Shown: piece by piece, positions 47,900 to 60,995 of the stretch
Position numbering within the stretch: the stretch's first letter is position 1
Layout of the letters: every line of letters begins with the position of its first letter
Notes under the pieces: generated by a model
The model's database searches: none
Told to the model about the DNA's origin: nothing
What the model saw: the letters and a program-made list of their open reading frames with translations, nothing else
Made by a program: the position numbers and the translations under genes
DNA from: Cucurbitaria berberidis CBS 394.84
Lineage: Eukaryota > Ascomycota > Dothideomycetes > Pleosporales > Cucurbitariaceae
Direction: 5' to 3'
Assembly (NCBI RefSeq): GCF_010015615.1
Contig: NW_024468936.1
Location: 3,753,749-3,817,748, forward strand
Length of the DNA: 64,000 nt

Positions 47900-50422
47900 A
47901 GTCTAGTATAGTACTTGCATACTTATTAAGTATTAAAATATTATTATTAAAAAAGTATATATTATTAGAACGTAGTGCGTCTAAGTCTGCGTTATTAATT
48001 ATATTAGTTAATAAGTATTATATTTTATTTTTGCAAACACAATATAATATATATTTAGTAAAACTAGTATAAGTTTTTATATAGGTACTATATATTATAC
48101 AGTAATAGTTTATATTCTGTAAAAAAAATAATACTAAGTTTATATATTAATAGCTAGATGCGCAGCCCCCCTAGCTATGTATTAATATAATTACTATTTA
48201 ATAGTTTATACTATATTTAGCAATATTTTAATTTTACTACTATTTATACGCTCTAGAAATGCTTTAAAGCCTATTTAATACTTAATTTTAGAATACTATT
48301 TTATTAGCTTAGTAGTTTACTAAGAGCAGCTAGTAGTACGCGCTAGTGCATTGCCTAAACTAAATTAAAATTAAAAGCTTTATTTAATACTAAAAAACTT
48401 AGTTTTAATTTTAGAATTATTTAAAATAAAATTTAATATTAATTTACTATTACTGTAATAAAGCCCCGCAAGTTTATACCTGCTTAAAATAAAATTTTAT
48501 AATAAATTGCTTAATAATTATATATAGCTTTGTTATTACTAAACTAGGGCTTATTCTACAAGCTAAGCTAGCAAATATTACTATTATTAATACTATAATT
48601 TTATAGCTTAATACTTAAAACTTATGCTTAGTATAAATAGTTAAAATAAAGCTTGCGCTTGTCTGCATGCTAGTTTTTTAAATTAAAGCTAATAAGCGCG
48701 CTAATTTTAAATATAAGAAAAAAGTATAAAAGTATATGCAAGCTTAAGTATAGCAAGCTACTAATTTTTATTAAATTATATTAGTTGCAAGCTGCAAAAA
48801 CAAGTATAATACTTTTAAAAAAAATTAAAAAGTTTAAATTAAGCTTAATAACTTTTTTAGTTTTAGTATTACTGCTAATAGCGTTATTATAGGCAATTTA
48901 GCTGCGCGAAAAGCATATTTTAAAGCTTATAAAAATACTTAAAAGTTTAAGCACTAGCTAATTAAGTATAAAAATAAGCTTTATTAGTTATTTAATAGTA
49001 TACTTACAATAGGCAGCAACGCCTTTATAATTAAAAAAGTAATTAGTAAAAATACTATAAATTAAGCTTATTAAAGTCTTTATTTATATAGTAATAATAA
49101 TTTATATAATTATAAACTGTAATAAAGGCATATACAAGCTTTACTTGCGTTTAAATTAAAAACTTATGCAGCTAATTAAAAATTTTTTAGTATTATTTAA
49201 AAACTTTAATATCTACTTAACTATATTATAGAAGCTTAAATAATAGTAATTAAATAGCTTTTTTTTATTTTTAGGTATTTAGGCAGCTTAACTAATTTTT
49301 TATAAATAATATTGTACGCTTCTATACAGGCAAAGCAATATATTACTATTTAAATAGCCTGCGTCTACTAAATAATATTTGCTTATAAGTATTTTAAAGC
49401 TTTAATTTACTATATTTATAAATACTTTACTATTATAAGCAGAGCCTTTTTAGCCTAGTAATATATATATAAAGCTTATATTAAAGTTAATAACTGCAAA
49501 GATATTCTAGCTAAAATAGCTATACTAGTTCTAAAAGTAGCATTATTAATTAACTAGTATATAAAACTTAAAGTAAAAGCTATTAAAAGCTCTAATGCAG
49601 TTTTTAAAAGCTAGCTAATACTTTAAATTATTATAAATCTAATTAGAAACTTCTAATAAAGCTAGTTAAATAACTACTAGATAAAGCTTTATTAAACTTC
49701 TAAAAATCTTATAAAAATAGCTAGTAATTATAAGTAATTGCTTATATAACTAGAAAAAATACTTACTACTTATTATAATATAGTTTTAAAAAAGTGCTTA
49801 GTATAATATATAGTATTTTAATATAATATACCTTGCGCGTAAATATATAAAAATATAAATAGTTTTTTTTTAACTGCAGCATAAGTGTCCTTTACAAGCT
49901 TATGCAATTTTAAAAAATTTACTAGTAATTTAAATATTTTAGGCTTTAATTAGGTTTTATTATACAATTATTTTAAATTGTAAAAGTATACTTTTAACTA
50001 ACACTTTCTTTTCCTATTATTGCTAAATTAATTAAACTAACTATAAAAAATAAAAAATAGTATATATTTAGCTTTACTAGCAGACCTGCCTTGCATTATT
50101 ATTTTTATTTTATTTTTATAGTCCTGGCTACTATAATTAAAAATATATATATATATACTTATATATATAAACTAAACTATATTTGCAACTTTTTATGCTT
50201 TTAAAAAATAAACTAATATTAAATAATATATATATAATACTTATTCTGTTTAAATACTAAATATATATAGGCAATTTTATATTATATGCTTAAGTAAATA
50301 GCTAGCATGTTTAGTAGTATACGTATATTATAAATAAGTAAAAATAATTTTGCACTATTTTTAATTAAAGCTAATAATATTTATTTAAGTGCAAATAAAT
50401 AACTACATTTTTTTTTATACTA
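47900..50422. other. 2.5 kb decayed AT-rich DNA, with a broken frame on plus strand
   Basis: Around 49,000-49,560 the plus strand can be read as a long frame broken mostly by TAA/TAG codons that could derive from CAA/CAG (for example IIVIK, FFIFRYLGSL, AKIAIL). The family was not recognised. The rest has no structure I can name. Confidence 0.3.
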
Positions 50423-50435
50423 TTAAGTCTAGCTA

Positions 50436-50806
50436 ATCGACAGCTACGGCGAGGGCAAAGAGGCCCTCTAAGGTCGGTTACAAAAAATCAAGCTGCAAAA
50501 AATTTGGATTTTTACCTAGGTGGGTGACCAAATTTGGCAAAAATACAGCTTTTATTGTTGGAAACTGCAGGATTCGACCTCAGTTCTACGGAAATAATTC
50601 GGATATAACTAAGTTATAACTCAGGTTTAACTCAGGTTTAAACTTAGTAATTCGGATTTAATTGGACAATTATTGAACTTGGCTATATAGTTAACTGAAT
50701 TATTAAGGTTTTTAGAGCCGTAGAAGCTTTTCCTTAATAGGCTACAATATTTGAATTTAACTACAATTGTATAGCTGCAACAGCAGCTTAAGCCTCTATT
50801 TTTTTT
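50436..50806 (+). mobile_element. element A copy 5, least mutated, with 13-bp target duplication
   Basis: 371 bp flanked by TTAAGTCTAGCTA at 50,423-50,435 and 50,807-50,819. It starts ATCGACAGCTACGGCGAGGG and ends AGCCTCTATTTTTTTT, a T run without the A tail of copy 4. It retains CpG-containing words (AATTCGGAT, GATTCGACC) and lacks a short GAAGAA insert found in other copies, so it may be a younger subfamily. Confidence 0.9.
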
Positions 50807-50819
50807 TTAAGTCTAGCTA

Positions 50820-52196
50820 TATGTATTACGTTTGCAATATAATATTAGCTTATAATTATTAAAATTTAAGTATAATTAACTTTTTTTTTTTGCTTTTTCT
50901 TTGCGTAATATATCTAATGTAAGTTTACTTCTATTTATATACTAAAATATTATTATAGAAAGCACTTTTACTATTTAATACTTTGCATACTTAAAGCAGT
51001 TAATATTTTTATTATATTTTACTAATTACTTAATTTTTTTTGCGCTATTTTTATAAGCGCTTACTTAGTAATATAAGTATATACAATTTTATATCTATTG
51101 CGTAGCAAGTATAGTATTTTATAAAAATATAATATAACTTATACGTATATACTAGCAGCTTGCATTTATTTTTTAATATATATTTTTAGTAATTGTACTA
51201 TTTTGCGCGCGCTGCTTATAAATACTATTTGCTATAATATATAGCTTTTAATATAATTAAGGCATATTAAAATTATAAAAATAAAAACTGCTAAAGTCTA
51301 CTTTAAAGCACGCAATAATATAGAGCCTATATAAAAATATTTAGTTTAAATAATATATTTTAAGTAACTATAATATAGGCTATAGCTTTACTTTGCTTAA
51401 CTTACTATATTTATTAATAGCTTTATTAATTTTTTTAAGCATTAAAATTTATATAAAAAAATTAAAAATGCTAGTAATTATTTTAATAAGCTATAGTTGC
51501 TGTATATACTAAAATTAATAAAATTGCTGCAAATTATAGCTTATTTTTAATTGCATAATATAAATATCCTTATAGAGTTCTACAAAGCCGCAGCTAGCGC
51601 TATATAAAGTTTAATATTTTTTAAAATAAAAAAATATAAAAATATAAAAAGTAAAGTGCGCAATAAAACACTAATACTTATACTAAATAAAATAAAATAT
51701 AAGCAGTTATTTTTAATTGCTTTAAATATATTTATAGTATTAGTAACTAAGCAAATAGGCTTTATTATGCTAAATATTAGAGTAATATTTAATAATATAA
51801 ATATTTATATTATAAATAATATAAACTACAAAATTGCCTAAAACTTTTTATTATTTAGGTTAATATTAGCCGCCCGCTAAAATTAGTTTAAAAAAAATAA
51901 CTTTAATATTAGGCTATAGTATTTTAAATTTAATGCACTTATTGCTAACCTACTATAAAAAAAGTTTAAAAAGTAGTATATTTCTAGTAAGCTAAAAATA
52001 TTTAATGCACTAGCATTATATTTAATTATATATAATAATAGTTTAGTAGCTACTGCCAGTTTTTATATTAAAGTAGAGAAATACCTAAGCATTACTATTA
52101 AATATTATAATTTAGTACTAGCAAATTTAGAGCTAATAGGTAATATAATATACTTAAATATAATTATATTAATAGCTAATTATAAACTATAGTTTG
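50820..52196. other. decayed AT-rich DNA, unassigned
   Basis: 1.4 kb without recognised motifs. A 61-codon frame at 51,656-51,841 is Ile/Asn/Lys-rich low complexity and is not called. Confidence 0.35.
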
Positions 52197-52201
52197 CTTT
52201 T

Positions 52202-52430
52202 TGTTAGGGGGTAGCTTTAGGTAATAGTATTTGCTTTATGCTACAAAAAATAGGGAAGAGATAGCTAATAAAAAACTGTCTTCTAGCTTAATAAGTTAAT
52301 AATACTTAATACTACTGTTTTGCAGGTATAGCGTAAGTTAAATATAAAATTTTTATATGCGCACTAATTCTTAAAAAAAATAGCGCAGTATTACTGCAAT
52401 ACTAATTTTTAGTAACAATACTTTATTATA
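52202..52430 (-). repeat. gypsy LTR, left (3' LTR of the element)
   Basis: Begins TGTTAGGGGGTAGC and ends ACTTTATTATA, a decayed TTACA. Same length as the right copy and aligned without visible gaps. Confidence 0.9.
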
Positions 52431-54839
52431 AAACTTTTTTAGCTAGCTAGCATCTTACTAGTATGCAGAATTTTCTTTATATATTATTATACTATAGTAT
52501 TTTTAGTAGATTTTTTACGTATGCGCAATAACTCTGTATCTATTGTATAATTATTATGCTATATAAGTAAAGCATGTTATATACTTTTCTTATATAAAAG
52601 TAAAAATAAATAAGTAGCTTATAGTAATATAGTAAAGCTTAATAATAGAAAACTTTTATAAGCTGCTATTACTTTATTGCTTTAAGTATTTATAACTTAT
52701 TTAATTTATATTTTTTATACATATACAACGCACCTACTGCGCCTGCTATTATAATTTATTATTTAAATTTTAAGTATATTAAAAAGGCGTATATATATAA
52801 TACTTGCTTTTTTGTATTTAGCGCAGAAAAAAAGCGCGCTAATTATATTACTATAGTTATAACTTGCATACGCTACGCTTAAAATATTACTAAGTAAAAA
52901 AAAAATTATAACTGCTTTAAATATTGCTATTATAATTATTGCGCTGCTAATAATTATAGTAGCTGCAATTTTATAGGTATCTTAGGATAGTTTATTATAA
53001 GTATGCTTTAGCTAATTAATATAAATATTTTATAAGCTTAATAGCTGCTTAAATTATTTATATATACTGCATACTTGCTATAGTATAGCAGTTACTAATA
53101 CTGCAACTTTTAAAACTAATATTATAATTATTTAGACTAGCGTTAAGCTTGCGCGCTGCTAGCGCTAGTTTAACTTAAAACTTATAAACTGCTACTATAT
53201 TACTGCTTATTTTAAAATTTTAATAAATATAGCTACTTAAGTACTTATAACTTTTCTTTAGTTTTTAAGATTAATTTTAGCTAAGTAGCGTTATATTGCA
53301 ACTGCTCTAAAATAAATTATTAGCTATTTAACTAAAATAGTATATTTGCATATTATGCGCATTTATAATGCTTATTAATTGCGCTTTAAAGTAATACTAA
53401 TAGTAGTAATTCTAAATTTAATTTTAAGCCTAAAGCTAAAGCTAAGCTTTTATATATTACATTTACTGCGCCTGCTTTTTAAAAAAAAGCTACTACTAAT
53501 AAAAAAATAAATAAGTTTTTTAATAAAGCTAGCCTTTTTAAAAAAAAATAATTAGTTTAAAAAATTTTTTAAGTAGCATTTTTTTATTTATTTTTTAGCC
53601 TTATAAACTATAGATACTTTAGCCTATAAGCTTTTACTATAAATAAATTTTTTTTTGTATGCAATATATGTGCGTTTTGCTTATATAAACTATGCTTTTT
53701 TACTTTTTTTTAATTATAGTGCTTATTAATCCTGCTTAAACTCTTTAATTAAATTATTTATATTTTTAAAGTCTAATGCTAGAGTTTAAGTATTTTAAAA
53801 TTTATTATAGCTTTTTTAGCGTAATAAGTACTAAGATTGTCCTTTTTTAGTACGCTTTTTTAGGATTTTTTCTACTTTTTAAATTTTTTTTTTTTTAGTA
53901 TTAATTTTTAGTAACTAAGTATTTTCTTCTATTTCTTGCCTAAATTTCTAGCGTTCTAGTAGAAAAACATAAAATATATTATAAATTTAGTAATAAAGTA
54001 AAAATAATAAATAATATACCTGCGATTTAACTGCTTTTTATATTTAAAAAAAGCTAATAAACTTATTAAACAGTTTTTTGCTTAGCTAGTTTGCTAGGTT
54101 AATATACTTTATACTAAATAATATAAGATTTTTTTAGTAAAATATTTTAAGTTTATATTTTTTATTATAGTATTAATTCTAATATTTTTATACTTTTTAT
54201 AAATATATTATAAGCGTTGCCCTTGCGTAGTATATATACTTAATTTTATTAATTATATCTAGTATTTTTCCTTGTAGCCTACTGTTTTTAAAAAAAGTAG
54301 TAATTAGTAGGTGCTTACTATATATAGCATAAAAAGGTATTATTTTTATTAACTTGTATATAAAATTATTATATATAAATTGCGCTATATTTAAAAGCTA
54401 TACTTAGTTATTTTAGGCAGCTAAAGCAAAGATTTAAAAATACTATTTAAAAGTTTAATTTTAGTATTTTATTTGCTTATTAGTTTAAAAATAGAAAATA
54501 ATACTTAGCCTGCGCTTTATTTGTAGCTAATAGCAGATTTTTGCTTAAAAAGCAGAAGTAAATATAAATTTTTTATTTAATATAATACTTTTTTGTAGCT
54601 TAAATTTAAAAATTACTTAGTTAAAATATATAGTTATAAACTATTTTGCATTTTACATTTTTAAAGCAGGTATATAAAGTACTATTTTTAAAAAATAGTT
54701 AATAATTACAAAAATTGCATTATATATATAACCTAGGCTATCTTTTGCTAAAGGCAAGCTAGTAATAAAGTCTAATAAAACTTTTTTAAAAATTTCTATA
54801 AGTATAAGTAGTAGAAATAGTTTGCTATATTAACTATAC

Positions 54840-56592
54840 TTTTACGCTTTACTTTTTTAGTATATAGCGCATATTTTTACGTAATTTTAAATATTATTAC
54901 TAAGTATAGGCTAGTAATATAACTAGCTAATTAGCTTAAGTATTTTTTATGCGCTAAAGTAGCCTGCTAAGCGCATATTATAATAATAAAAAAAAAATTT
55001 TTATTTAATAGCTAGTTTTTCTAGAATATATATTTTGCTATTATATTATAAGATATTTTTTTTATTAAAGCGCTAAATATGCATTTTTTTATTATTTTAA
55101 GTGCTTTTTATATTTGCAGAGTCTGCGACTTACTACTAAATAAAAGCATCCTTTTGCTATAGCTAGTATAAAGTTTTTACTAGTATAAAAAACTCTACTA
55201 TTATAAATTTATTATTAATTAATACTTTAACTAGTAAGCATAGCATATATAAAATATACTTTATAGCGCTAGTAGTAAGGACTATTTTAGTTTTATAAAT
55301 AGTAGTAACGTGCGTTTTATACGCGCTAACTAAGCTAGGCTTAAGTATAAATTTTTTTGCTTTACTTAGTACTACTTTTACTAGTAGTTTATTCTGTAAA
55401 GTAAGTAATAATTAAATTAGTAATAAATTTTTTTATTTATAATTTGCTTTTCTAAACAGTGCGTCTGCAAAGTTTATTTTTTTTAAATAGTATTTTATTT
55501 TAAAATTAAAAGTTCTAAAGTAAATTGCTTAATATATTTAGTATAAGTTTAGCTTCTGCATAGCGCGCATAAAGCTTAAGTTGTTATAATTACTAAGTAC
55601 TTATATTATATACTATGCTTTTTTAAAATAGTGTTTTTATTATTTAAAGCTATATACAATAGCTAAAAGCTTTAAATTATATATTTTATAGTTAAGCTTA
55701 GCGCTCTAAAGTTTCTAAAATATAAAAATAATTAAATGCTATTTTTTATTTTTAAAATACTGTAATAGTATACCTGCAATAGTAAAAGTAAAAGTATCTA
55801 TTTTAATTTAAATAGGCTATGCAGAATTAAAATAGCGCAAAATAAGCATACTTAAAAAGTATTATTTAAGTATTTTAAAAAATATATTAGCCTTATTAGT
55901 TTATTAAAATTTTTAAAACTTCTTAAAAAAGTTAGTTAAAGTAGCAATTTTTTTAGTATATTTTTTAATAAACTAGCAGTAAAAGTTTGCAAAGCTTAAA
56001 AAGAACTAAAATTTTTTAGTATTAGTAAGCTATAGCTATTATATAATTATTTTTACTTATGTAAAGTTTGCGTATATGCCCTGCATTATAATAATATACT
56101 TAAAAAAGTATACTTTATTAAAGGCAAAAGTATACTTTTTTAAGTTAATAAAGAATTTTGCTTTATATAAAAATATAAGTATAGAGCTAATTGCGCGCTA
56201 GTAAACTGCAATATTAGCGCTATAAATATAAATAAAAATATTATCTAAGTAAACTATATAAATATAGTTTAAGTACTTACTAAGTGCTTTATTAATATAG
56301 GCTTAAAAGCTTACTAAAATATTAGTAAACTTAAAAAGCATAATTAAGTATTTAAAATACCTGTATTAAGTTTAAAAGGCTATTTTCTACTTATTACTTA
56401 CTATAATTTTTAAGCAGTAATATGCGTTTTGTAAGTTAAAAATAGTATAATAATATATATTTAATAAACAATCTAAAGTTTTTTTAACTAAAAAAAAAAG
56501 GCAATAGTTTTTAATAGTAATAGCGTTAAGTTTTTAGTAGTTAACGCAAAAGCAAAGCTTGCTATTTTTTTTAAAAATAAAAAATATAAAGG
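54840..56592 (-). pseudogene. gypsy pol remnant: reverse transcriptase and integrase zinc finger
   Basis: In the minus strand the RT reads FFIFKKNSKLCFCVNY-stop-KLNAITIKN near 56,590-56,500. It continues through LDCLLNIYYYTIFNLQNAYY, then RYFKYLIMLFKFTNI, then the catalytic box as VYLDN instead of YxDD at about 56,240-56,251, and FFINLKKYTFAFNKVYF. About 1.1 kb further on is an integrase zinc-finger-like stretch RLAGYFSA..LYY..KICAIY-stop-KSKA. The changes seen (Asp to Asn, Gln/Arg to stop, Cys to Tyr) are those expected from C-to-T change on either strand. It cannot encode active enzyme. Confidence 0.88.
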
Positions 56593-58492
56593 CTTTTATA
56601 AAGCTTATACTATACTTAATTTTTTTTTTTTTAAGTATATTATTTAAGTATTTGCAGAACACCTTAAGCTTATATATAAAAAAATTATATAGAAAATTAT
56701 AAAAAAAATTTTTATTAGCTATAAAAAGAATAGTATAGTTTAATATTTTAAAATTTAGAAAAGTTTCTGCTACTTTTTTATTAAAAATATTTTAGTATTT
56801 AAATAATACGTCTAGTATACATACCTTATATACTATATATACTTAGTAAATATAAGTATTATAGTTTAAGCTTACTTTAGTAGTTTATAGAACTTTTAAA
56901 AGGCGTATATTAAAACTAGTTTAATTTAAGCTTTTTAGTAGCTAAACTACTATAGCTAGCTAGATATTTACTAAAGTATATCCTTAATACTAAGTTTAGA
57001 AACTATAGTTAATATAAATTTTTTTTTATTATAAAAAAAAGTTACTAAAAAAAAAAAAGGCGCCTTTTTTATCTACCTTATATATAGTAACTTAGATATA
57101 GCGTTTTATATTTGTATTATTTATTAGGTATACTTAAAACTTATATACTATATATATACTTTAATACTATAAACTAATTTATTTTAATTTTAGAAGCTTA
57201 GCTCTTTTAAAGAGTTTTAAATTTATTTTTATAGCTACTTATTAGCTAATAAGGCTTATATTTACTTATAAATTTAAAACAATTTAAAGTTTTTTTTTAG
57301 AACTAGTATTATTAGCAGTGCTATACGTGCGCTTTATACCTAGTAAAATATTTATAAAAACGCGCTTTACTGTTTTTAAGCTAAAAGTAAAGCTTAGCCT
57401 TTTTTTATTTAGTTAATATATATAAAAAAGTAGTTTAGGTTACTTTTATATTTATTAGCGTAATATTTAATTTTGTAATACTTATAGTATATAATGCTAT
57501 TTTTATTTTATAGCTTAGTAGTAGGTTTGCTTAGTTTAGGCTTTAAAGCTAAATTTTTAAATCTAGCCTTAAATATGCTATACAGGCGTTATTTATGCGC
57601 AAGCAAAAATTAATGCAAGTTATATTTTAATATAAAACTTAATACTATTAAATTTTTTCTAGTTGCAAGTACTTAGTAGTAGTTAATAATTGCTCTTTAT
57701 AGTTTTAGCTTAAGTTTTAAAAATAAGTATTAAACCTTCTGCTTTTTAGTATAAGGCGTAAGCTAGTTTTTAAAAATATTAAAATAAGTTATAAATAAGT
57801 AAATAGTTTAGTTTTTTTATTATATAATTTAAGCATGCGCTGTAGCTACTTTAAAGCTATAGTTAACTAGGTTAGTAAGCAAATTAAGTATATACTACTT
57901 AAAATACTTTTAAATAGGTAATATACTGCGCGCTTTAAAAGTGCGCTTATAGTATATATACTAAAGTTTTTTTAAATTTTTACTAAAATATTGCATTGCT
58001 TAAGTAATTTTAGTATTATTTTAAAAAAATTTTTATAGTAAAAGTTAGAACGCTACTTTGCACAAGCAGAAAAACTTATAGTATTTTTTAAAATTTTTTT
58101 TTTAATATTTAAAAAAAATTTTTAGTTAGAGCGTGCGCTTTGCGTATAAAAGTATAAGTGTATTATTTGCGCCTTACTTGCGCGTTTTAATAATTTTAAA
58201 TTTAAAAATTTTTTTTATAAGTAAAGTTAAAGTAGAGTTGTATTTAGTATTTTTTAGTTGTGCTATTTCTGCTTTAATTATAAGGAAGTATTATTATGCT
58301 TAAAATTTATTGCACTTTTTTTTAGCAACTAAAATGCGCTTTTTAAGTATTAAAAGTGCGCTTTAATTGCTAAGTTCTGCCTTGCTATTTAGTTAAAAAT
58401 TAGCTAAAGCTAGTAATTCTAATAGTATAGCCTATTAGCTTAATTATATTAGAGGGGCTATCTTTAGGCTATTATACTATAAAGTATTATTT

Positions 58493-58721
58493 TATTAAGG
58501 AGTAGCTTTAAGCAATAGTATTTGCTTTACACTATAAAAAATAAAAAAAAAATAGCTAATAAAAAGTTATTTTCTAGCTTAATAAGTTAATAATACTTAA
58601 TACTACTATTTTGTAGGTATAGCGCAGGTTAAATATAGAATTTTTGTGTACGCACTAATTCCTAAAGGGGATAGCGCAGTATTACTGCAATACCAACTCC
58701 TAGTAATAATACTTTGTTACA
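58493..58721 (-). repeat. gypsy LTR, right (5' LTR of the element)
   Basis: Begins TATTAAGGAGTAGC (decayed TGTTAGG) and ends ACTTTGTTACA. It retains CCTAAAGGGGATAGCGC and TACCAACTCC where the left copy is more mutated, and the left copy is better kept at its TG end. Confidence 0.9.
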
Positions 58722-59761
58722 CTTTTAATCTTCTGCGCTTAATTTTATTTTACTTAAGCTTTTACTTTATAAAAAAAAAAACTAGTTATTTTTAATTCAA
58801 ATTTTAAAAATAATACTAATTTTAGTACAACTGCTAAACTATATAAAAAAATAATAAAAAAGAAAACGCTGCCAAAACAATAAACAAAATAGAAAAAAAA
58901 CAAGAAAAAGGGAGGAACAATAAAAAAAAAAAAAAAAAAATTAAAAAAGTAAAAAAAGCTAAAAATAACAATAAAAATAAAAGCTTAAATAATAAAAATT
59001 CTGCAAATAATAATGTTGTTAACACTAACAACAGCAATAAAAAAAAATATTATAATAGTATAGTAATATGTAAAAAAAAATTAATAGCGCTTCTAAGCTT
59101 TAATAAGCGCTAAGTAAATATATAATAAAAAATTATTAACTATAATTTATAATATTAATATATAGCTTAAAAACCTAGGTGCCTTAACAATGCAAATAAG
59201 GCTAGAAAAAAAATACTGCACTATTAAAAAATAAAAAAAAGCAGCTAAATTATTTAGTATTTATATTAAAAAGCTTTAAAAAATAAATTAATTACTTTAC
59301 TAACAGTTTAAAACTTTTATATTATATTTATACTTTATTAACTAAATAAAGTCTATTTTTTATACAAGAAAGTATAATTAAAAAACAAAAGTAGTATATT
59401 TAAAAATATAATAAGTATAAGAAAAATAAAAACTATACTATTTAAGCTTTTAGTAAAGTATATTTACTAGCTTAATTAGTTAGAAGTAATAAACGCTTAA
59501 GTAATTAAAAATATAAATTAATACTAAATTATATATAAAAGTAGTAAATAGTGCTTAATAGCTAATAAGAAAACTTTCTAATATATATACAAAAAAAAAT
59601 TATTTATACTAGAAAAGCTGCATATATATCTAATACTAGTTAGCAGATAAAGCTATATACTAAATGCATAAAATAATAATACTATAGCAATAGCTATTTT
59701 TAAGTTAAAGTAGTATAATTTAGCTAATTTTTTTTTAACTATACTTAGGGTTTTATAAATA

Positions 59762-60240
59762 ACAAACCGCTAAACAGCATAAAGCTACTAATAAAAAATA
59801 AAAAAGTAAAAATAAAAATTAATCCTTGCGCTAATATACTTATTATAAACTATAATAAAACTATTATTGTTTATAAATATATATTTAGCTATAAAAAAAA
59901 GCCTAAAATAGTACTATAAATAATTAGAAATAATAATATGCTAGCAGTTTATAAAAATATAATAAAAAACTATTTTACTTTATCTGCAGAATAGTTTATT
60001 ATTATATGCAACTTTACTATATATTTGCAATATATTTTAAAAAAGTATTATAAAATAACTATTAAAAACTACTATATAGTAAATAAAAAAAGTGCTAGTA
60101 TAGTTAAATGCTTATAACTCTAAATTTCTAGCTATATTATAGTTTAAAGTAGTATAATTTTTAGCAAATTCTACAACTATAAGCTTAAAAATATAATTAT
60201 AAGTATACTATATAAAAAGCTTTAAAAGTATAATTATAAA
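59762..60240 (+). pseudogene. decayed reading frame of unknown origin
   Basis: About 160 codons on the plus strand with about half a dozen TAA/TAG stops, each explainable as a former CAA/CAG. Protein-like segments include NKPLNSIKLLIKNKKVKIKI, YFTLSAE and ILKKYYKITIKNYY. It lies in sequence adjoining the F LTR at 60,574, so it may be internal coding of that element, but I cannot match it to gag or pol. Confidence 0.4.
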
Positions 60241-60573
60241 TACTAATAGAAAGCTTAGGCCTTATTTAATACTTTAAAAAAAAAGGCCTACTTAAAATTC
60301 TAACTTCTATTTTTTTATTTTAAGTTAAACTAAAAAATATTAATAAAATATTTAAACAGTGCAAGCTAGTTAACAAAGCAGACTCTAATAATATTATTAA
60401 GTATAAATTATAAGTTTAAAAAAATTAAAAACTTAAAAATATTTTTTATACTATAAATTTATAGTTAATTCCTATCCTTTGCTATATTAGGCCTAGTGCT
60501 ATAATATTAGTCTACTTTTAATCTACTACTATTACTGGTTAAAAGTAGCTATAGATTACTTAAATAGGACTAG

Positions 60574-60860
60574 TGTAGGAAGAATCTGAAATATCTAATA
60601 AAAAGTATCTATTTGCGTTATATATAATATCTGTTTGCGTTATATAACTGTTTTTAGTTTTTTTATAATTTTTTATTTATTCTTTATAGTAAACTGCTTT
60701 TGTATTAATAAAGAAACTATAATAAAAAAAGTAATTTATTTTAGTTATAAGTTAGTTTTTTTATTATAACTGTTAACGGCTATCTAATTATATATAAATA
60801 AAAGTTTAATTTTTAAAATTAAGATTATTATTTAGCACCTTTACAATGCCCTATCTAATA
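60574..60860 (+). mobile_element. element F LTR, copy 2 (287 bp), opposite orientation to copy 1
   Basis: Starts TGTAGGAAGAATCTGAAATA and ends ACAATGCCCTATCTAATA, the reverse complement of 31,235-31,520. About 170 bp on its left is also shared with copy 1. A partner LTR in the same orientation was not found within the window, so this is a solo or truncated element. Confidence 0.55.
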
Positions 60861-60995
60861 TAATTTTATATTATATTATATTATTATTTTATATATTATT
60901 TTTATTTACTTATTATATTGCTTATTTAGGCCTAAAGCAATATATACTTTATATTAAAAAAGTATTCTATTATATTTATATTTATATATATTTAT

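Larger units (their letters stand above)
52202..58721 (-). mobile_element. Ty3/gypsy LTR retrotransposon, full length, RIP-inactivated (6.5 kb)
   Basis: Two direct LTRs of 229 bp (52,202-52,430 and 58,493-58,721) and a 5-bp target duplication CTTTT (52,197-52,201 and 58,722-58,726) define the element exactly. Coding is on the minus strand. Reverse transcriptase lies at about 56,592-56,050, and an integrase zinc-finger region lies downstream at about 54,985-54,840. The order RT before integrase is that of Ty3/gypsy, not Ty1/copia. Stops interrupt every domain. Gag, near 57-58.5 kb, is not recognisable. The LTRs differ by many transitions, fitting mutation after insertion. Confidence 0.92.

Noticed and set aside
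51656..51841. 61-codon frame in the AT-rich block (and similar ones at 29,634, 33,668, 37,911 and 58,834)
   Set aside because: Ile/Leu/Phe/Lys/Asn composition is what random AT-rich DNA yields; no ordered features.
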